From NCBI GenBank assembly GCA_021199655.1, contig JAJQHQ010000095.1, forward strand, positions 62,001-126,000: a stretch of DNA of 64,000 bases, given 5' to 3'. This stretch comes from Lachnospiraceae bacterium. Lineage in GTDB: Bacteria; Bacillota; Clostridia; Lachnospirales; Lachnospiraceae. The translations under genes and the position numbers were made by a program. Positions 9,172 through 18,711 of the stretch are shown in pieces (the first letter of the stretch is position 1; the number at the start of each line of letters is the position of its first letter). The notes beneath the pieces were generated by a model, which worked only from the letters and a program-made list of their open reading frames with translations, searched no databases and was not told the origin of the DNA.

Positions 9172-9432
9172 ATGGAAAAAATTGAATTTCAACCGGCAGA
9201 AGGCGGAGAATCTGCATGGCTTTTTGTGGTAGAGGAGACCAGGGTGAACGGCGTTTCTTATCTTTTGGTGACTGAGACTGAGGAAGCGGAAGCGGAAGCT
9301 TATATTTTAAAGGACACATCGAAAGATGGTGAATCGGAAGCAGCGTATGAATTTGTTGATGATGACGATGAACTGGAAGCAGTGTCAAAGATCTTTGCAG
9401 AGCTTTTAGAGGACGTGGACATAGAGCTCTGA
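9172..9432 (+). CDS. DUF1292 protein (YrzB-like)
   Basis: An 86-residue very acidic protein with the DUF1292 pattern (short beta-rich core with NGVSYLLVTETEE and an acidic end). Function is unknown across the family. The third position in the ireB-ruvX-DUF1292 trio strongly supports the call. The ATG at 9172 was preferred over a codon 12 bp upstream because GAGGAG falls between them. The 140 bp before it is an A-rich run of imperfect AAAGACAAA-like repeats. Confidence 0.88.
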   Translation: MEKIEFQPAEGGESAWLFVVEETRVNGVSYLLVTETEEAEAEAYILKDTSKDGESEAAYEFVDDDDELEAVSKIFAELLEDVDIEL

Positions 9433-9449
9433 TGTAACTATTCAGTACA

Positions 9450-9474
9450 GTACTTCGCACTTGCTGCGAAGTAC
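9450..9474. repeat. Perfect hairpin in the DUF1292-rnj gap
   Basis: 10-bp perfect stem (GTACTTCGCA with TGCGAAGTAC) and a 5-nt loop, without a following T run. It is nested in a partial copy of the dispersed palindromic repeat. Confidence 0.7.
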
Positions 9475-9495
9475 GTATGAAAACGTATATTGTGT

Positions 9496-9539
9496 GGGGA
9501 AAAGCCCCATCGCGCAGCGATTCTAAATGGGCTTTTCCC
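9496..9539 (+). terminator. Terminator-like composite hairpin
   Basis: Inverted arms GGGAAAAGCCCCAT and ATGGGCTTTTCCC around a 16-nt loop. The AT-rich arm centres make it terminator-like in both directions. Part of the right arm (ATGGGCTTTTCCC) recurs at about 14953, also next to a copy of the palindromic repeat. Confidence 0.65.
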
Positions 9540-9540
9540 T

Positions 9541-9569
9541 CGTAACTGTGAAGGTACTGAACAGTTACG
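9541..9569. repeat. Palindromic intergenic repeat, best copy
   Basis: Most regular copy: CGTAACTGTGAAGGTACTG then AACAGTTACG. Arms CGTAACTGT and ACAGTTACG are perfect reverse complements. Confidence 0.85.
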
Positions 9570-9819
9570 CTCTGAGATGATAAAACGGTTTACTTTAGAA
9601 GAACCGGATTACTTACAAGGCTCAGGCTGCTAAGGGATCAGGTTTCTTAAAAGAACCAGAAGAATACCGGAAAGGACAATATGGTGCCGATTAAGACACC
9701 TTATTCGTGTGTGCGTTGTGAGCAGCTGTGACGGGAAAAAGAGTTCTTTATGAGCAGACCGGCGAATGGTGAACGGAAAGGAATGATTATGCGTAAAACG
9801 CAGGAAAGAGGTATGAATA

Positions 9820-11502
9820 TTGAGTAAGGAACAGAACAGACAGAACAATACGGGGAAATTAAAAATTATACCGCTCGGCGGACTTGGCCTGATCGGTATG
9901 AACATCACGGCATTTGAGTATAATGACAGCATTATTGTTGTGGACTGCGGTCTGGCATTTCCGGAGGATGATATGCTGGGGATCGATCTGGTCATCCCGG
10001 ATATCACTTATCTGAAAGAAAATTCTGAGAAAGTAAAAGGATTTGTATTTACACACGGGCATGAGGATCATATCGGCGCGATTTCTTATATTTTAAATGA
10101 TCTGAATGTCCCGCTTTACGCGACGAAGCTGACGATGGGGCTGATCGAACGCAAGCTGGAAGAAGCAGGTCAGTTGAAGACAACGAAGCGCAAGGTAGTG
10201 AAACAGGGGCAGTCTATCAATCTCGGCTGCTTCCGTGTAGAGTTCATCCGGACCAACCACAGTATCGCGGACGCAGTCGCTCTGGCGATTTATTCTCCGG
10301 CAGGTGTAGTGGTGCATACCGGAGACTTTAAGGTGGATTATACGCCTGTATATGGCGATGCCATCGATCTGCAGAGATTTGCAGAGCTTGGCAAAAAAGG
10401 TGTGCTGGCACTTATGTGCGACAGCACAAATGCGGAACGCCCCGGATTTACGGCTTCTGAGCGTACTGTAGGCAAGACTTTCGACCATCTGTTTTCAGAA
10501 AATGTGTCTCACCGTATTATCGTAGCGACGTTTGCGTCCAATGTGGACCGGGTGCAGCAGATCATCAATACAGCTTACAAATACGGCCGGAAAGTTGTGA
10601 TCGAAGGGCGCAGTATGGTCACTGTAATCTCGACAGCCTCAGAACTTGGATATATTAACATCCCTGAGAATACGCTGATAGAGATCGATGAGATGAAAAA
10701 TTATCCGGATGAGAAGATCGTACTGATCACAACGGGAAGCCAGGGTGAGCCGATGGCGGCTCTCTCCCGGATTGCCGCCAACATTCACAAGAAGATTTCC
10801 ATCCACCCGAATGATGTCGTGATCTTCAGCTCGAACCCGATCCCGGGCAATGAAAAAGCAGTTTCGAAAGTGATCAACGAGCTCTCAGCAAAAGGAACAA
10901 AAGTCGTTTTTCAGGATACCCATGTATCCGGTCATGCCTGTCAGGAGGACATCAAGCTGATTTATTCTCTGGTAAAGCCGAAATACGCGATTCCGGTGCA
11001 TGGCGAATACCGTCATATGAAAGCGCAGGCTGCGCTTGTGGAAGAACTCGGATATGACAAGGACCACATTCTCGAACTGAAAGCGGGCGATGTGCTGGAA
11101 ATTGATGAGAATTCGGCAGCAGTGACCGGACAGGTGCAGACGGGCTCGATTCTGGTGGATGGACTTGGTGTAGGTGATGTCGGCAATATTGTGCTGCGTG
11201 ACCGCCAGCATCTCGCGGAAGACGGAATTGTGATCGCCGTCCTGACACTGGAAAAATACAGCGGACAGATTCTTGCAGGTCCGGATATCGTATCGCGCGG
11301 CTTTGTGTATGTGCGTGAATCAGAGGATCTGATGGATGAAGCGCGTTCTGTAGTAGAAGAGGCGATGGATTACTGCGGGTCCCACCATATTACGGACTGG
11401 GCAAAAATGAAGAATAATATCCGGGATTCTCTGGGCGATTTCCTTTGGAAGAGGACCAAGAGAAGACCTATGATCCTTCCGATCATTATGGAGGTCGAGT
11501 AG
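9820..11502 (+). CDS. rnj: Ribonuclease J
   Basis: RNase J is a metallo-beta-lactamase-fold 5'-3' exonuclease and endonuclease that drives mRNA decay in Firmicutes. The 560-residue protein has the metal motif THGHEDHIGA (about 73-82), the beta-CASP region (about 200-390) with SEPMAAL-type motif QGEPMAALSR, and HVSGHA near residue 370. The start is a TTG at 9820 (SKEQNRQ...), with AAAGAGG upstream; the nearby ATG is out of frame. The preceding 390 bp holds two hairpins and a palindromic repeat, but no gene was seen there. Confidence 0.94.
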   Translation: MSKEQNRQNNTGKLKIIPLGGLGLIGMNITAFEYNDSIIVVDCGLAFPEDDMLGIDLVIPDITYLKENSEKVKGFVFTHGHEDHIGAISYILNDLNVPLYATKLTMGLIERKLEEAGQLKTTKRKVVKQGQSINLGCFRVEFIRTNHSIADAVALAIYSPAGVVVHTGDFKVDYTPVYGDAIDLQRFAELGKKGVLALMCDSTNAERPGFTASERTVGKTFDHLFSENVSHRIIVATFASNVDRVQQIINTAYKYGRKVVIEGRSMVTVISTASELGYINIPENTLIEIDEMKNYPDEKIVLITTGSQGEPMAALSRIAANIHKKISIHPNDVVIFSSNPIPGNEKAVSKVINELSAKGTKVVFQDTHVSGHACQEDIKLIYSLVKPKYAIPVHGEYRHMKAQAALVEELGYDKDHILELKAGDVLEIDENSAAVTGQVQTGSILVDGLGVGDVGNIVLRDRQHLAEDGIVIAVLTLEKYSGQILAGPDIVSRGFVYVRESEDLMDEARSVVEEAMDYCGSHHITDWAKMKNNIRDSLGDFLWKRTKRRPMILPIIMEVE

Positions 11503-11614
11503 ATTCATATTATATGAACGACGCCCTATAAGATAAATAAAAGCCAGATCCGTTTTCCTGCAATGAACAGGGGAGCACAACGGATATCAGATATGGAAAC
11601 GGGAACAAATCGAT

Positions 11615-11965
11615 ATGAACAGAGTGGAAGAGTGCACACAGGCTTTGATAGAAAGCATTCAGCAGACAGAGGAATACCTTCGCTATCAGAAACTCCGTGA
11701 GCTGACAGATCAGGATCCGGAGCTTCGCAGGAAGCTGAATGAGTTCCGCAGGCGCGTCTATCAGGTGCAGACCTCCGGTGAGACGCTGGATCATTACAGT
11801 GAGCAGGAACGGCTGGGGAGTGATGCTTCTGAGTTTCGTAAGAATGAACTTGTGGATGAGTATCTGAAGATGGAACTGCATATCTGCAGGATGATCCAGA
11901 ACATGGCGTTCCAGATTGCGGACGCAATTGATCTGGATCTGGATGATGTGCTGGAAGGACTGTGA
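11615..11965 (+). CDS. YlbF-family regulator
   Basis: A 116-residue all-helical protein matching YlbF/YmcA (Com_YlbF). In Bacillus these form a complex that directs RNase Y cleavage specificity. Recognisable pieces are YLRYQKLRELTDQDPELRRKLNEF and the C-terminal CRMIQNMAFQIADAI helix (quoted in parts). It lies just after RNase J, a neighbour consistent with RNA decay. The ribosome site is weak (GGGAACAAATCGAT). Confidence 0.82.
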   Translation: MNRVEECTQALIESIQQTEEYLRYQKLRELTDQDPELRRKLNEFRRRVYQVQTSGETLDHYSEQERLGSDASEFRKNELVDEYLKMELHICRMIQNMAFQIADAIDLDLDDVLEGL

Positions 11966-12045
11966 GAGCCAGGAATGATTCAGGACAGTCTTTCGTAACT
12001 GAGGTAAGATACTGGAAGGTTAGAATCATAGAAAGGACAGAAGTT

Positions 12046-12705
12046 ATGATCATCCCGGAACGTATGTCCGTGTATATCAATTCTCTCGATACCGGCAACG
12101 GTGCATTCCTGGATGAATTGGAGCGTTCTGCGGCCTGGGAACACGTACCGATCATCCGAAAAGATATGCAGAGCTTTCTGAAAGTACTTCTGGCAATGCA
12201 AAGGCCCAAAAAGATTCTGGAAGTAGGGACAGCCGTCGGATTTTCCGCTATTCTTATGGCGTTGAATACGGAGCCGGAGTGCAGGATTACCACGATCGAG
12301 AATTATGAAAAACGCATTGGTCCGGCGCGGGAGAATTTCGCCCGTGCCGGTTTGGACGATCGGATTACGCTCCTGCCAGGTGACGCGCAGGAGCTTTTGC
12401 CGACTTTGAACGAATCGTATGATTTTGTGTTTATGGATGCCGCGAAGGGGCAGTACATCACTTTTCTGCCGGAAATACTGCGTCTGTTAAGGATCGGTGG
12501 TGTGCTGGTCTCAGATAATGTGCTGCAGGATGGTGACCTGATCGAATCTCATTATGCTGTGGAACAGCGCAACCGTACGATTTATAAGCGGATGCGCGAG
12601 TATCTGTATACGCTGAAGCATACGGAGGGACTGTTGACATCCATTGTCGCAGTCGGAGACGGGGCGGCGGTGACAGTCAAAAAAAGTGAGACCCAGATAT
12701 ATTGA
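12046..12705 (+). CDS. trmR: SAM-dependent O-methyltransferase, TrmR-like
   Basis: A 219-residue class I methyltransferase of the COMT/YrrM family: SAM motif EVGTAVGFSAILMA, acidic metal-binding motif FVFMDAAKGQY, and the SDNVLQDG segment. In Bacillus, YrrM (TrmR) methylates 5-hydroxyuridine at tRNA position 34. That assignment is favoured here because a U32 protein, the partner family that makes the hydroxyuridine, follows 57 bp downstream. The ATG at 12046 follows AGAAAGGACAGAAGTT; an upstream frame to 11962 overlaps ylbF and is not preferred. Confidence 0.85.
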   Translation: MIIPERMSVYINSLDTGNGAFLDELERSAAWEHVPIIRKDMQSFLKVLLAMQRPKKILEVGTAVGFSAILMALNTEPECRITTIENYEKRIGPARENFARAGLDDRITLLPGDAQELLPTLNESYDFVFMDAAKGQYITFLPEILRLLRIGGVLVSDNVLQDGDLIESHYAVEQRNRTIYKRMREYLYTLKHTEGLLTSIVAVGDGAAVTVKKSETQIY

Positions 12706-12735
12706 AACTGTTCAGGACAGTGCTGAACAGTTACG
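12705..12735. repeat. Palindromic intergenic repeat copy
   Basis: AAACTGTTCAGGACAGT then GCTGAACAGTTACG. It has the longer CTGTTCAG/CTGAACAG arms. It begins at the stop codon of trmR. Confidence 0.75.
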
Positions 12736-12762
12736 ATCTTTTTTTACACAGGAGAATTTCCT

Positions 12763-13995
12763 ATGAGACATCCGGAACTTTTGATCCCGGCGAGCAGCCT
12801 GGAGGTATTGAAAACAGCGGTGACCTTTGGCGCGGACGCGGTATATATCGGCGGCGACGCCTATGGTCTGCGGGCAAAAGCTAAGAATTTTTCCATGCCG
12901 GATATGGCGGAAGGCATTGCGTTTGCTCATGCGCATGGCGTAAAGGTGTATGTGACGGCGAACATCCTGGCTCACAATGGGGATCTGGATGGGATCGAGG
13001 CGTATTTTCATGAACTGAAAAATCTGCATCCGGACGCGCTGATCATTGCGGATCCGGGTGTTTTTATGATTGCGAAGCGTGTCTGTCCGGAGATTGAGCG
13101 GCATATCAGCACGCAGGCAAACAACACCAATTATGAGACCTGCCGTTTCTGGTGGGAACTGGGCGCAAAACGCATTGTCACGGCACGGGAGCTTTCTCTC
13201 GCGGAGATTACGGAGCTTCGGTCTAAAATCCCGCCCGAGATGGAAATTGAGACGTTTGTGCACGGCGCGATGTGCATTTCTTATTCCGGCCGTTGCCTTC
13301 TGAGCAATTATTTTACCGGCCGCGACGCGAATCAGGGGGCCTGTACGCACCCGTGTCGCTGGAAATACGCGGTCATGGAGGAAACGAGACCGGGCGAATA
13401 TCTTCCGATTGAGGAGAACGAGCGCGGGACATATATTTTCAATTCCAAAGATCTGTGCATGATCGAGCACATTCCGGATCTGATCGATGCAGGTATTGAC
13501 AGCTTTAAGATCGAGGGCAGGATGAAAACCGCGCTTTATGTGGCGACCGTGGCTCGAACATACCGAAAGGCAATTGATGATTATCAGAAAGATCCGGCAG
13601 TCTATGAGCAGAATCTTCCATGGTACCGGGAACAGATTTCAAATTGTACGTATCGCCAGTTTACGACCGGATTTTTTTACGGAAAGCCAAACCATGAGTC
13701 GCAGATTTATGACAGCAACACCTATATCAAAGAATATACGTACCTGGGAATGATCGGGGAAAAGCCGGATGCTGAGGAAGGCTGGTATGCGACAGAGCAG
13801 CGCAATAAATTCTCGGTCGGTGAGAAGATCGAAGTGATGAAGCCGGACGGAAGGAACCTGGAAACGCCTGTGCTGGAGATCAGAGATGAGAGCGGGAAGC
13901 CCATGGAGAGCGCCCCGCATCCGCAGCAGAAGCTGATGGTAAGACTCTCCTGCGAAGCGGAAGAATATGACATTCTCCGAAGAGCAGAGAATTAA
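12763..13995 (+). CDS. Peptidase U32 family tRNA hydroxylation protein (TrhP-like)
   Basis: A 410-residue U32 protein: PELLIPASSLEVLKTAV start, HISTQANNTNYE, the signature EIETFVHGAMCISYSGRCLLS, then GRDANQGACTHPCRWKY and FNSKDLCMIEHIPDLIDAGIDS (quoted in pieces). Conserved cysteines (C in GAMC, GRC, GAC, HPC) fit the Fe-S ligands of this family. Known U32 members TrhP and RlhA hydroxylate tRNA U34 or 23S rRNA C2501. The upstream trmR favours the tRNA reaction. The family name 'peptidase' is historical; protease activity is not implied. Confidence 0.88.
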   Translation: MRHPELLIPASSLEVLKTAVTFGADAVYIGGDAYGLRAKAKNFSMPDMAEGIAFAHAHGVKVYVTANILAHNGDLDGIEAYFHELKNLHPDALIIADPGVFMIAKRVCPEIERHISTQANNTNYETCRFWWELGAKRIVTARELSLAEITELRSKIPPEMEIETFVHGAMCISYSGRCLLSNYFTGRDANQGACTHPCRWKYAVMEETRPGEYLPIEENERGTYIFNSKDLCMIEHIPDLIDAGIDSFKIEGRMKTALYVATVARTYRKAIDDYQKDPAVYEQNLPWYREQISNCTYRQFTTGFFYGKPNHESQIYDSNTYIKEYTYLGMIGEKPDAEEGWYATEQRNKFSVGEKIEVMKPDGRNLETPVLEIRDESGKPMESAPHPQQKLMVRLSCEAEEYDILRRAEN

Positions 13996-13999
13996 TATT

Positions 14000-14050
14000 C
14001 GTAACTGTTCAACACCTTCGCGGCGGATGCGAAGACCTGTTCTGAACAGA
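14000..14050. repeat. Palindromic intergenic repeat with nested hairpin
   Basis: CGTAACTGTTCAACAC on the left, TGTTCTGAACAG on the right. Between them is CTTCGC...GCGAAG, the same core hairpin sequence as at 9450-9474. Confidence 0.65.
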
Positions 14051-14099
14051 CTATTTTACCAGTTTTTTTGGAAATACACTTTAACAGGAGGCCAGAGAT

Positions 14100-14942
14100 A
14101 TGCGGGAAATACAGGTGAGCCGGATCACAGAGGAAATAGAACGTCTCTGTATTGAGGCGAACGAGCATCTTCCGGAGGACGTGAAATGTGCCATCCAAAG
14201 CTGCCGTGCGTGTGAGGACGGAGAGATCGCGAAGGGTGTGCTGGATGACATTATTATGAATTATGAGATCGCGGATAAAGAGCAGGTGCCGATCTGTCAG
14301 GATACGGGTATGGCCTGTGTCTTTCTGGAAATCGGGCAGGATGTGCATTTGGTGGGCGGCAATCTGACGGAAGCTGTGGATGAAGGAGTCCGCAAAGGCT
14401 ATCAGAACGGTTACTTAAGAAAATCGGTGGTAAAAGATCCGGTTCGGCGAGGAAATACCGGTGACAACACCCCGGCGATGCTTTACACGGAGATTGTTCC
14501 GGGCGAGAATGTGCGGATTACGGTCGGCCCGAAAGGTTTCGGCAGTGAAAATATGAGCGCTATCCGTATGTTTAAGCCTTCTGCCGGGCTGCAGGGGATC
14601 AAAGACTTTATTCTGGAAGTGGTTGAGACGGCGGGGCCGAATCCCTGTCCGCCGATGGTAGTCGGCGTCGGGATCGGCGGCACATTCGATAAATGTGCGC
14701 TCCTCGCGAAAAAAGCCCTGATGCGCCCGCTGGATCAACGGAATCCGGACCCGTTTTATGCGGATCTGGAAACAGAAATGCTTCAGAAGATCAATCGTCT
14801 GGGAATCGGCCCTCAGGGGTACGGAGGACGGACGACTGCACTGGGCCTGAATATAGAAACCATGCCGACGCATATCGCCGGAATGCCGTGTGCGGTGAAC
14901 ATCAGCTGTCATGTGACGCGGCATAAGACCGCGGTAATCTGA
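14100..14942 (+). CDS. Class I fumarate hydratase, alpha subunit
   Basis: An oxygen-sensitive 4Fe-4S hydro-lyase subunit (FumA N-terminal/TtdA family) that interconverts fumarate and malate (or tartrate-type substrates) with the beta subunit. The 280 residues contain CQDTGMACVF, GNTGDNTPAM, GPKGFGSENMS and GIGGTFDKCALLAKKAL (family signatures), with cysteines in ICQDTG and the closing CHVTRHKTAVI for cluster binding. AGGAGG lies before the ATG. The beta-subunit gene follows after a 130-bp gap holding a hairpin and a palindromic repeat. Substrate choice between fumarate and tartrate cannot be settled from sequence alone. Confidence 0.9.
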   Translation: MREIQVSRITEEIERLCIEANEHLPEDVKCAIQSCRACEDGEIAKGVLDDIIMNYEIADKEQVPICQDTGMACVFLEIGQDVHLVGGNLTEAVDEGVRKGYQNGYLRKSVVKDPVRRGNTGDNTPAMLYTEIVPGENVRITVGPKGFGSENMSAIRMFKPSAGLQGIKDFILEVVETAGPNPCPPMVVGVGIGGTFDKCALLAKKALMRPLDQRNPDPFYADLETEMLQKINRLGIGPQGYGGRTTALGLNIETMPTHIAGMPCAVNISCHVTRHKTAVI

Positions 14943-14952
14943 TAGAATTAAA

Positions 14953-15000
14953 ATGGGCTTTTCCCCTTGCCGGGGCGGCATCCCGCACAAAGTGCGGGAT
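14953..15000 (+). terminator. Double hairpin after the fumarase alpha gene
   Basis: ATGGGCTTTTCCCC...CCGGGG is followed by a second perfect hairpin, ATCCCGCAC with GTGCGGGAT. It shares ATGGGCTTTTCCC with the 9496-9539 element. The role is either partial termination or mRNA stabilisation between the two subunit genes. Confidence 0.55.
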
Positions 15001-15005
15001 AAGTC

Positions 15006-15035
15006 TCGTAACTGTGAAGATACTGAATCGTTACG
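15006..15035. repeat. Palindromic intergenic repeat copy
   Basis: CGTAACTGTGAAGATACTG then AATCGTTACG. It lies in the gap between the two fumarase subunit genes. Confidence 0.75.
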
Positions 15036-15074
15036 CTTATGTTTCATTTTAAACTCAGAACGGAGTGTGTTTCA

Positions 15075-15647
15075 ATGGAAAGAAGACGTATTACATTACC
15101 ACTCACTGCAGAATTGGCCCGCACCCTTCACGCAGGAGATCAGGTGCTTCTGACCGGCACCATTTATACATCCCGCGATGCGGGACATGCCAGGATGTGT
15201 GAGTCTCTTGCAAAAGGGGAACCGCTGCCTTTTGATCCGACTGATGCAACCATCTATTATGTTGGTCCTGCTCCCGCGAAGCCGGGACAGGTCATCGGTT
15301 CTGCAGGACCGACGACGAGCGGACGGATGGATGCCTATGCACCGACCATGATGAGTGTTGGTGCGCGCGGTATGATTGGCAAGGGTGCGAGACTGCCGGA
15401 AGTCGTGGAAGCAATGAAAAAGTACAGCGGTGTTTATTTTGGCGCGATCGGAGGTGCCGGGGCGTTGCTGGCGCGCTGTATAAAGAAAGCGGAACTGATC
15501 GCCTACGAAGACCTTGGCGCGGAGGCGCTGCGGAAGCTCTATGTGGAAGATATGCCTCTGGTCGTGATCATTGACTGTGAGGGAAATAACCTTTATGAGA
15601 CGGGACGGGAGAATTATCTTAAGGCAGGAAACAGTTACCAAAATTGA
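15075..15647 (+). CDS. Class I fumarate hydratase, beta subunit
   Basis: A 190-residue Fe-S hydro-lyase beta subunit (FumA C-terminal/TtdB family): swivelling-domain motifs GDQVLLTGTIYTSRDAGH, YYVGPAPAKPGQVIGSAGPT and GKGARLPEVVEAMKK, with TTSGRMD characteristic of the family. It completes the enzyme with the upstream alpha subunit. The ATG at 15075 has CGGAG ahead of it; an upstream in-frame ATG at 15039 overlaps the repeat region and is less likely. Confidence 0.9.
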   Translation: MERRRITLPLTAELARTLHAGDQVLLTGTIYTSRDAGHARMCESLAKGEPLPFDPTDATIYYVGPAPAKPGQVIGSAGPTTSGRMDAYAPTMMSVGARGMIGKGARLPEVVEAMKKYSGVYFGAIGGAGALLARCIKKAELIAYEDLGAEALRKLYVEDMPLVVIIDCEGNNLYETGRENYLKAGNSYQN

Positions 15648-15691
15648 AATATAGAGCAGAAAAATGAAACACGGAAGGATAAGGCAGTTTT

Positions 15692-16654
15692 ATGACAAGA
15701 CAGGAATTTCAACAGCTTACTAAGACAGTCCTGCTGGTCGATGGGGCGACCGGCTCTAACCTGATGGCAATGGGAATGCCGCGCGGAGTCTGCACGGAAG
15801 CCTGGGTACTCGACCATAAGGATGTGCTGCAGGCTTTGCAGAGAGCTTATCTTGAAGCAGGAAGCCGTGTGATCTATGCGCCTACCTTTGGAGCGAACCG
15901 CTTTAATCTGGCCAAACATGGTCTGGAAGGGAAAATCCGTGAGATGAACCTGACTCTGGCAGGATATTCTCAGGAAGTTGCGAAGGCTTTTTTATCAGAA
16001 TCGGAAGTTTTGGAAGGCTCCGTCCATGAAAACCCAACCCCGGCAGCAGACAGCACCGGCAGGGAAAAAACGCTTCGGAAGAAGGTTTATGTAGCCGGAG
16101 ACATCAGCCCCACCGGAGGAATGATGCAGCCCATGGGGGATATGACCTATGAGAAAGCGTTCGAAATTTATCAGGAGCAGGTGCGGTATCTGGTGGAAGC
16201 CGGTGTAGACATGATCGCTGTGGAGACAATGTATCAGATCGAGGAAACCATGGCGGCCATCGACGCTGTGCACAGTGTCTGTGACCTGCCGGTGCTCTGT
16301 ACAGTGACGGTCGATGCTGACGGCAGTATCTTTACCGGAGGCAATGCGACGGAAGCTGCTGTCTCATTTGAGGCGACCGGCGCGGACGCGGTCGGTGTCA
16401 ACTGTTCGGTCGGCCCGGATCAGCTGGTCTCCATCATTCGCAATATCAGGGAAAACGTCTCGGTTCCCGTGATCGCCAAACCGAATGCCGGTATGCCGCA
16501 GATTGATGATGCGGGAAACGCTTTTTACAGTATGGATGCGAAAACATTTGCAGGCTATATGAAGGCTCTGGTGGATGCCGGCGCCGGGATCATCGGCGGA
16601 TGTTGCGGCACAACGCCGGAATATATCCGGCAGATGGCGAAGCTGCTGCGCTGA
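15692..16654 (+). CDS. Homocysteine S-methyltransferase-domain protein
   Basis: A 320-residue betaine/homocysteine methyltransferase-type barrel: LLVDGATGSNLMAMG, YLEAGSRVIYAPTFGANR, and zinc ligands in GVNCSVG and GGCCGTTPEYI. This is the MetH N-terminal-type domain on its own, without cobalamin or folate domains, so it may use a small methyl donor or pair with a separate corrinoid protein; none is nearby. A 30-residue hydrophilic stretch (about 108-135, with ENPTPAADSTGREK) looks inserted in a loop. Reaction specificity is uncertain. Confidence 0.85.
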   Translation: MTRQEFQQLTKTVLLVDGATGSNLMAMGMPRGVCTEAWVLDHKDVLQALQRAYLEAGSRVIYAPTFGANRFNLAKHGLEGKIREMNLTLAGYSQEVAKAFLSESEVLEGSVHENPTPAADSTGREKTLRKKVYVAGDISPTGGMMQPMGDMTYEKAFEIYQEQVRYLVEAGVDMIAVETMYQIEETMAAIDAVHSVCDLPVLCTVTVDADGSIFTGGNATEAAVSFEATGADAVGVNCSVGPDQLVSIIRNIRENVSVPVIAKPNAGMPQIDDAGNAFYSMDAKTFAGYMKALVDAGAGIIGGCCGTTPEYIRQMAKLLR

Positions 16655-16659
16655 TTTTT

Positions 16660-16687
16660 CGTAACTGTTCAGTCCGTCACAGCTACG
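16660..16687. repeat. Palindromic intergenic repeat copy (decayed)
   Basis: CGTAACTGTTCAGTCCGTC then ACAGCTACG; the right arm has one change from CAGTTACG. The rest of the 16655-16943 gap shows no gene. Confidence 0.6.
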
Positions 16688-16943
16688 ATTTTCCTGTTTT
16701 TTGCTTCAAATTGTTACAGGTTTATCTGTTCGGAAGAAGGATATCTGATCAGGTATGCCTTGCAGTATTTTATTGGCCATTCTTGCGGAACGCATGTGAC
16801 CCCCTTGCTATTTTGCATAGGTTATGCTATTTTTACTTTATAGTGTAACAGCTTCCACAGTGAATGCTGTAAAGCTGTAAAGGCACGATACGTTATGCGG
16901 GAGATTTCAGGCAGAAACCCGTGTGACCTGGAGGAGAATGATT

Positions 16944-18620
16944 ATGGAAGAAAAAGGGACAGTATCAAGGAACTTTATTGAGCAGATCATTGACAAAGAT
17001 CTGGAAGAGGGAAAGTATGAGACAATCTGCACGCGGTTCCCGCCGGAGCCGAACGGCTATCTGCACATCGGCCATGCGAAGTCGATTCTTTTGAACTATG
17101 GTCTGGCAAAAAAGTATGGCGGAAAGTTCAATCTCCGTTTTGATGATACGAATCCGACTAAGGAGAAGACAGAGTTTGTCGATTCGATCCTGGCGGATGT
17201 GAAATGGCTGGGAGCGGATTTCGAGGACCGCCTGTATTTTGCGTCGAATTATTTTGACCAGATGTATGAGGCTGCGGTAAAGCTGATTAAAAAGGGCAAG
17301 GCTTTTGTCTGCGATCTGACTGCGGATGAGATCCGCGAATACCGCGGGACACTGACCGAGCCGGGAAAAGAGAGCCCTTATCGGAACCGCAGCGTGGAAG
17401 AAAATCTGGAGCTTTTTGAAAATATGAAAAACGGGATGTACGAAGACGGCACGAAGGTGCTGCGCGCGAAAATTGACATGGCATCCCCGAACATCAATAT
17501 GCGCGACCCGGTCATCTACCGTGTCGCACATATGACGCACCACAACACCGGAGACAAGTGGTGTATTTATCCGATGTATGATTTTGCGCACCCGATCGAG
17601 GATGCGATCGAGGGAGTGACGCATTCTATCTGTACGCTGGAATTCGAGGATCACCGTCCGCTGTATGACTGGGTCGTGCGTGAGGTCGGATATGAGCATC
17701 CGCCGAAACAGATTGAGTTCGCCAAACTCTATCTGACGAATGTCGTGACAGGCAAGCGTTATATCAAAAAGCTGGTAGAACAGGGCATCGTCGATGGCTG
17801 GGATGACCCCCGTCTGGTGACTATCGCGGCACTGAAGCGGCGCGGCTTTACGCCGGAATCCATTCAGATGTTCGTCGATCTGTGCGGCATCAGCAAGAGC
17901 CAGAGCTCAGTGGATTACGCAATGCTGGAGTATTGTATCCGCGAGGATCTGAAGCTGAAGCGACCGCGCATGATGGCGGTGCTGGATCCGGTGAAGCTTA
18001 TTATCGACAATTATCCGGCAGATCAAATTGAGTATCTGGATGTGGAGATGAATCTGGAAAATCCGGAGCTTGGTATGCGCAAGGTTCCATTCGGACGGGA
18101 ACTCTATATTGACCGGGAGGACTTTATGGAGAATCCGCCGAAGAAGTATTTCCGCCTTTTCCCAGGCAACGAAGTGCGCCTGATGGGAGCTTACTTTGTG
18201 AAGTGTGTGAGCTTCGAAAAGGACGAGACCGGAAAGGTGACGGAGATTCACTGCACCTATGATCCGGAGACAAAATGCGGTTCCGGATTTACCGGACGCA
18301 AGGTCAAGGGTACGATTCACTGGGTAGCGGCAAAGACCGCGGTTCACGCGCAGGTGCGTCTGTACGAGAATATCATTGACGAGGAAAAAGGCGTTTATAA
18401 TGAGGACGGTTCGCTGAACCTGAATCCGAATTCGCTTACTGTTCTTGATGATTGCCTGTTGGAGCCGGCTCTCGCCGACGCAAAGGCTTATGACAGCTTC
18501 CAGTTCGTGCGTCAGGGGTATTTCTGTGTGGATGCGAAGGACTCGAAAGAAGGTGCGCTGGTGTTCAACCGCATCGTATCGCTCAAGAGCTCCTTTAAGT
18601 TGCCGAAGGCCGAAGGCTGA
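16944..18620 (+). CDS. glnS: Glutaminyl-tRNA synthetase
   Basis: A class I synthetase charging tRNA-Gln. The 558-residue length and sequence fit GlnRS rather than Glu[20 protein letters not shown] with the HIGH motif, FDDTNPTKE, the KMSKS-equivalent region near [10 protein letters not shown], and a beta-barrel anticodon-binding end. Many Firmicutes lack GlnRS and use the amidotransferase route, so a real glnS suggests transfer in the ancestry of this lineage, as in other Lachnospiraceae. GGAGGAG lies 9 bp before the ATG at 16944; an ATG at 16938 is a second possibility. Confidence 0.93.
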   Translation: MEEKGTVSRNFIEQIIDKDLEEGKYETICTRFPPEPNGYLHIGHAKSILLNYGLAKKYGGKFNLRFDDTNPTKEKTEFVDSILADVKWLGADFEDRLYFASNYFDQMYEAAVKLIKKGKAFVCDLTADEIREYRGTLTEPGKESPYRNRSVEENLELFENMKNGMYEDGTKVLRAKIDMASPNINMRDPVIYRVAHMTHHNTGDKWCIYPMYDFAHPIEDAIEGVTHSICTLEFEDHRPLYDWVVREVGYEHPPKQIEFAKLYLTNVVTGKRYIKKLVEQGIVDGWDDPRLVTIAALKRRGFTPESIQMFVDLCGISKSQSSVDYAMLEYCIREDLKLKRPRMMAVLDPVKLIIDNYPADQIEYLDVEMNLENPELGMRKVPFGRELYIDREDFMENPPKKYFRLFPGNEVRLMGAYFVKCVSFEKDETGKVTEIHCTYDPETKCGSGFTGRKVKGTIHWVAAKTAVHAQVRLYENIIDEEKGVYNEDGSLNLNPNSLTVLDDCLLEPALADAKAYDSFQFVRQGYFCVDAKDSKEGALVFNRIVSLKSSFKLPKAEG

Positions 18621-18711
18621 TGCTTTGAAGACTGTACGGATGCAGATCATACACGGATGGTCAGGTACGGATTTGCAGTCCGTTTTTGCGGGCATGGTTT
18701 GGAGATAAGCA

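Noticed and set aside
16690..16940. T-box riboswitch upstream of glnS
   Set aside because: No T-box sequence, specifier stem or antiterminator could be identified.
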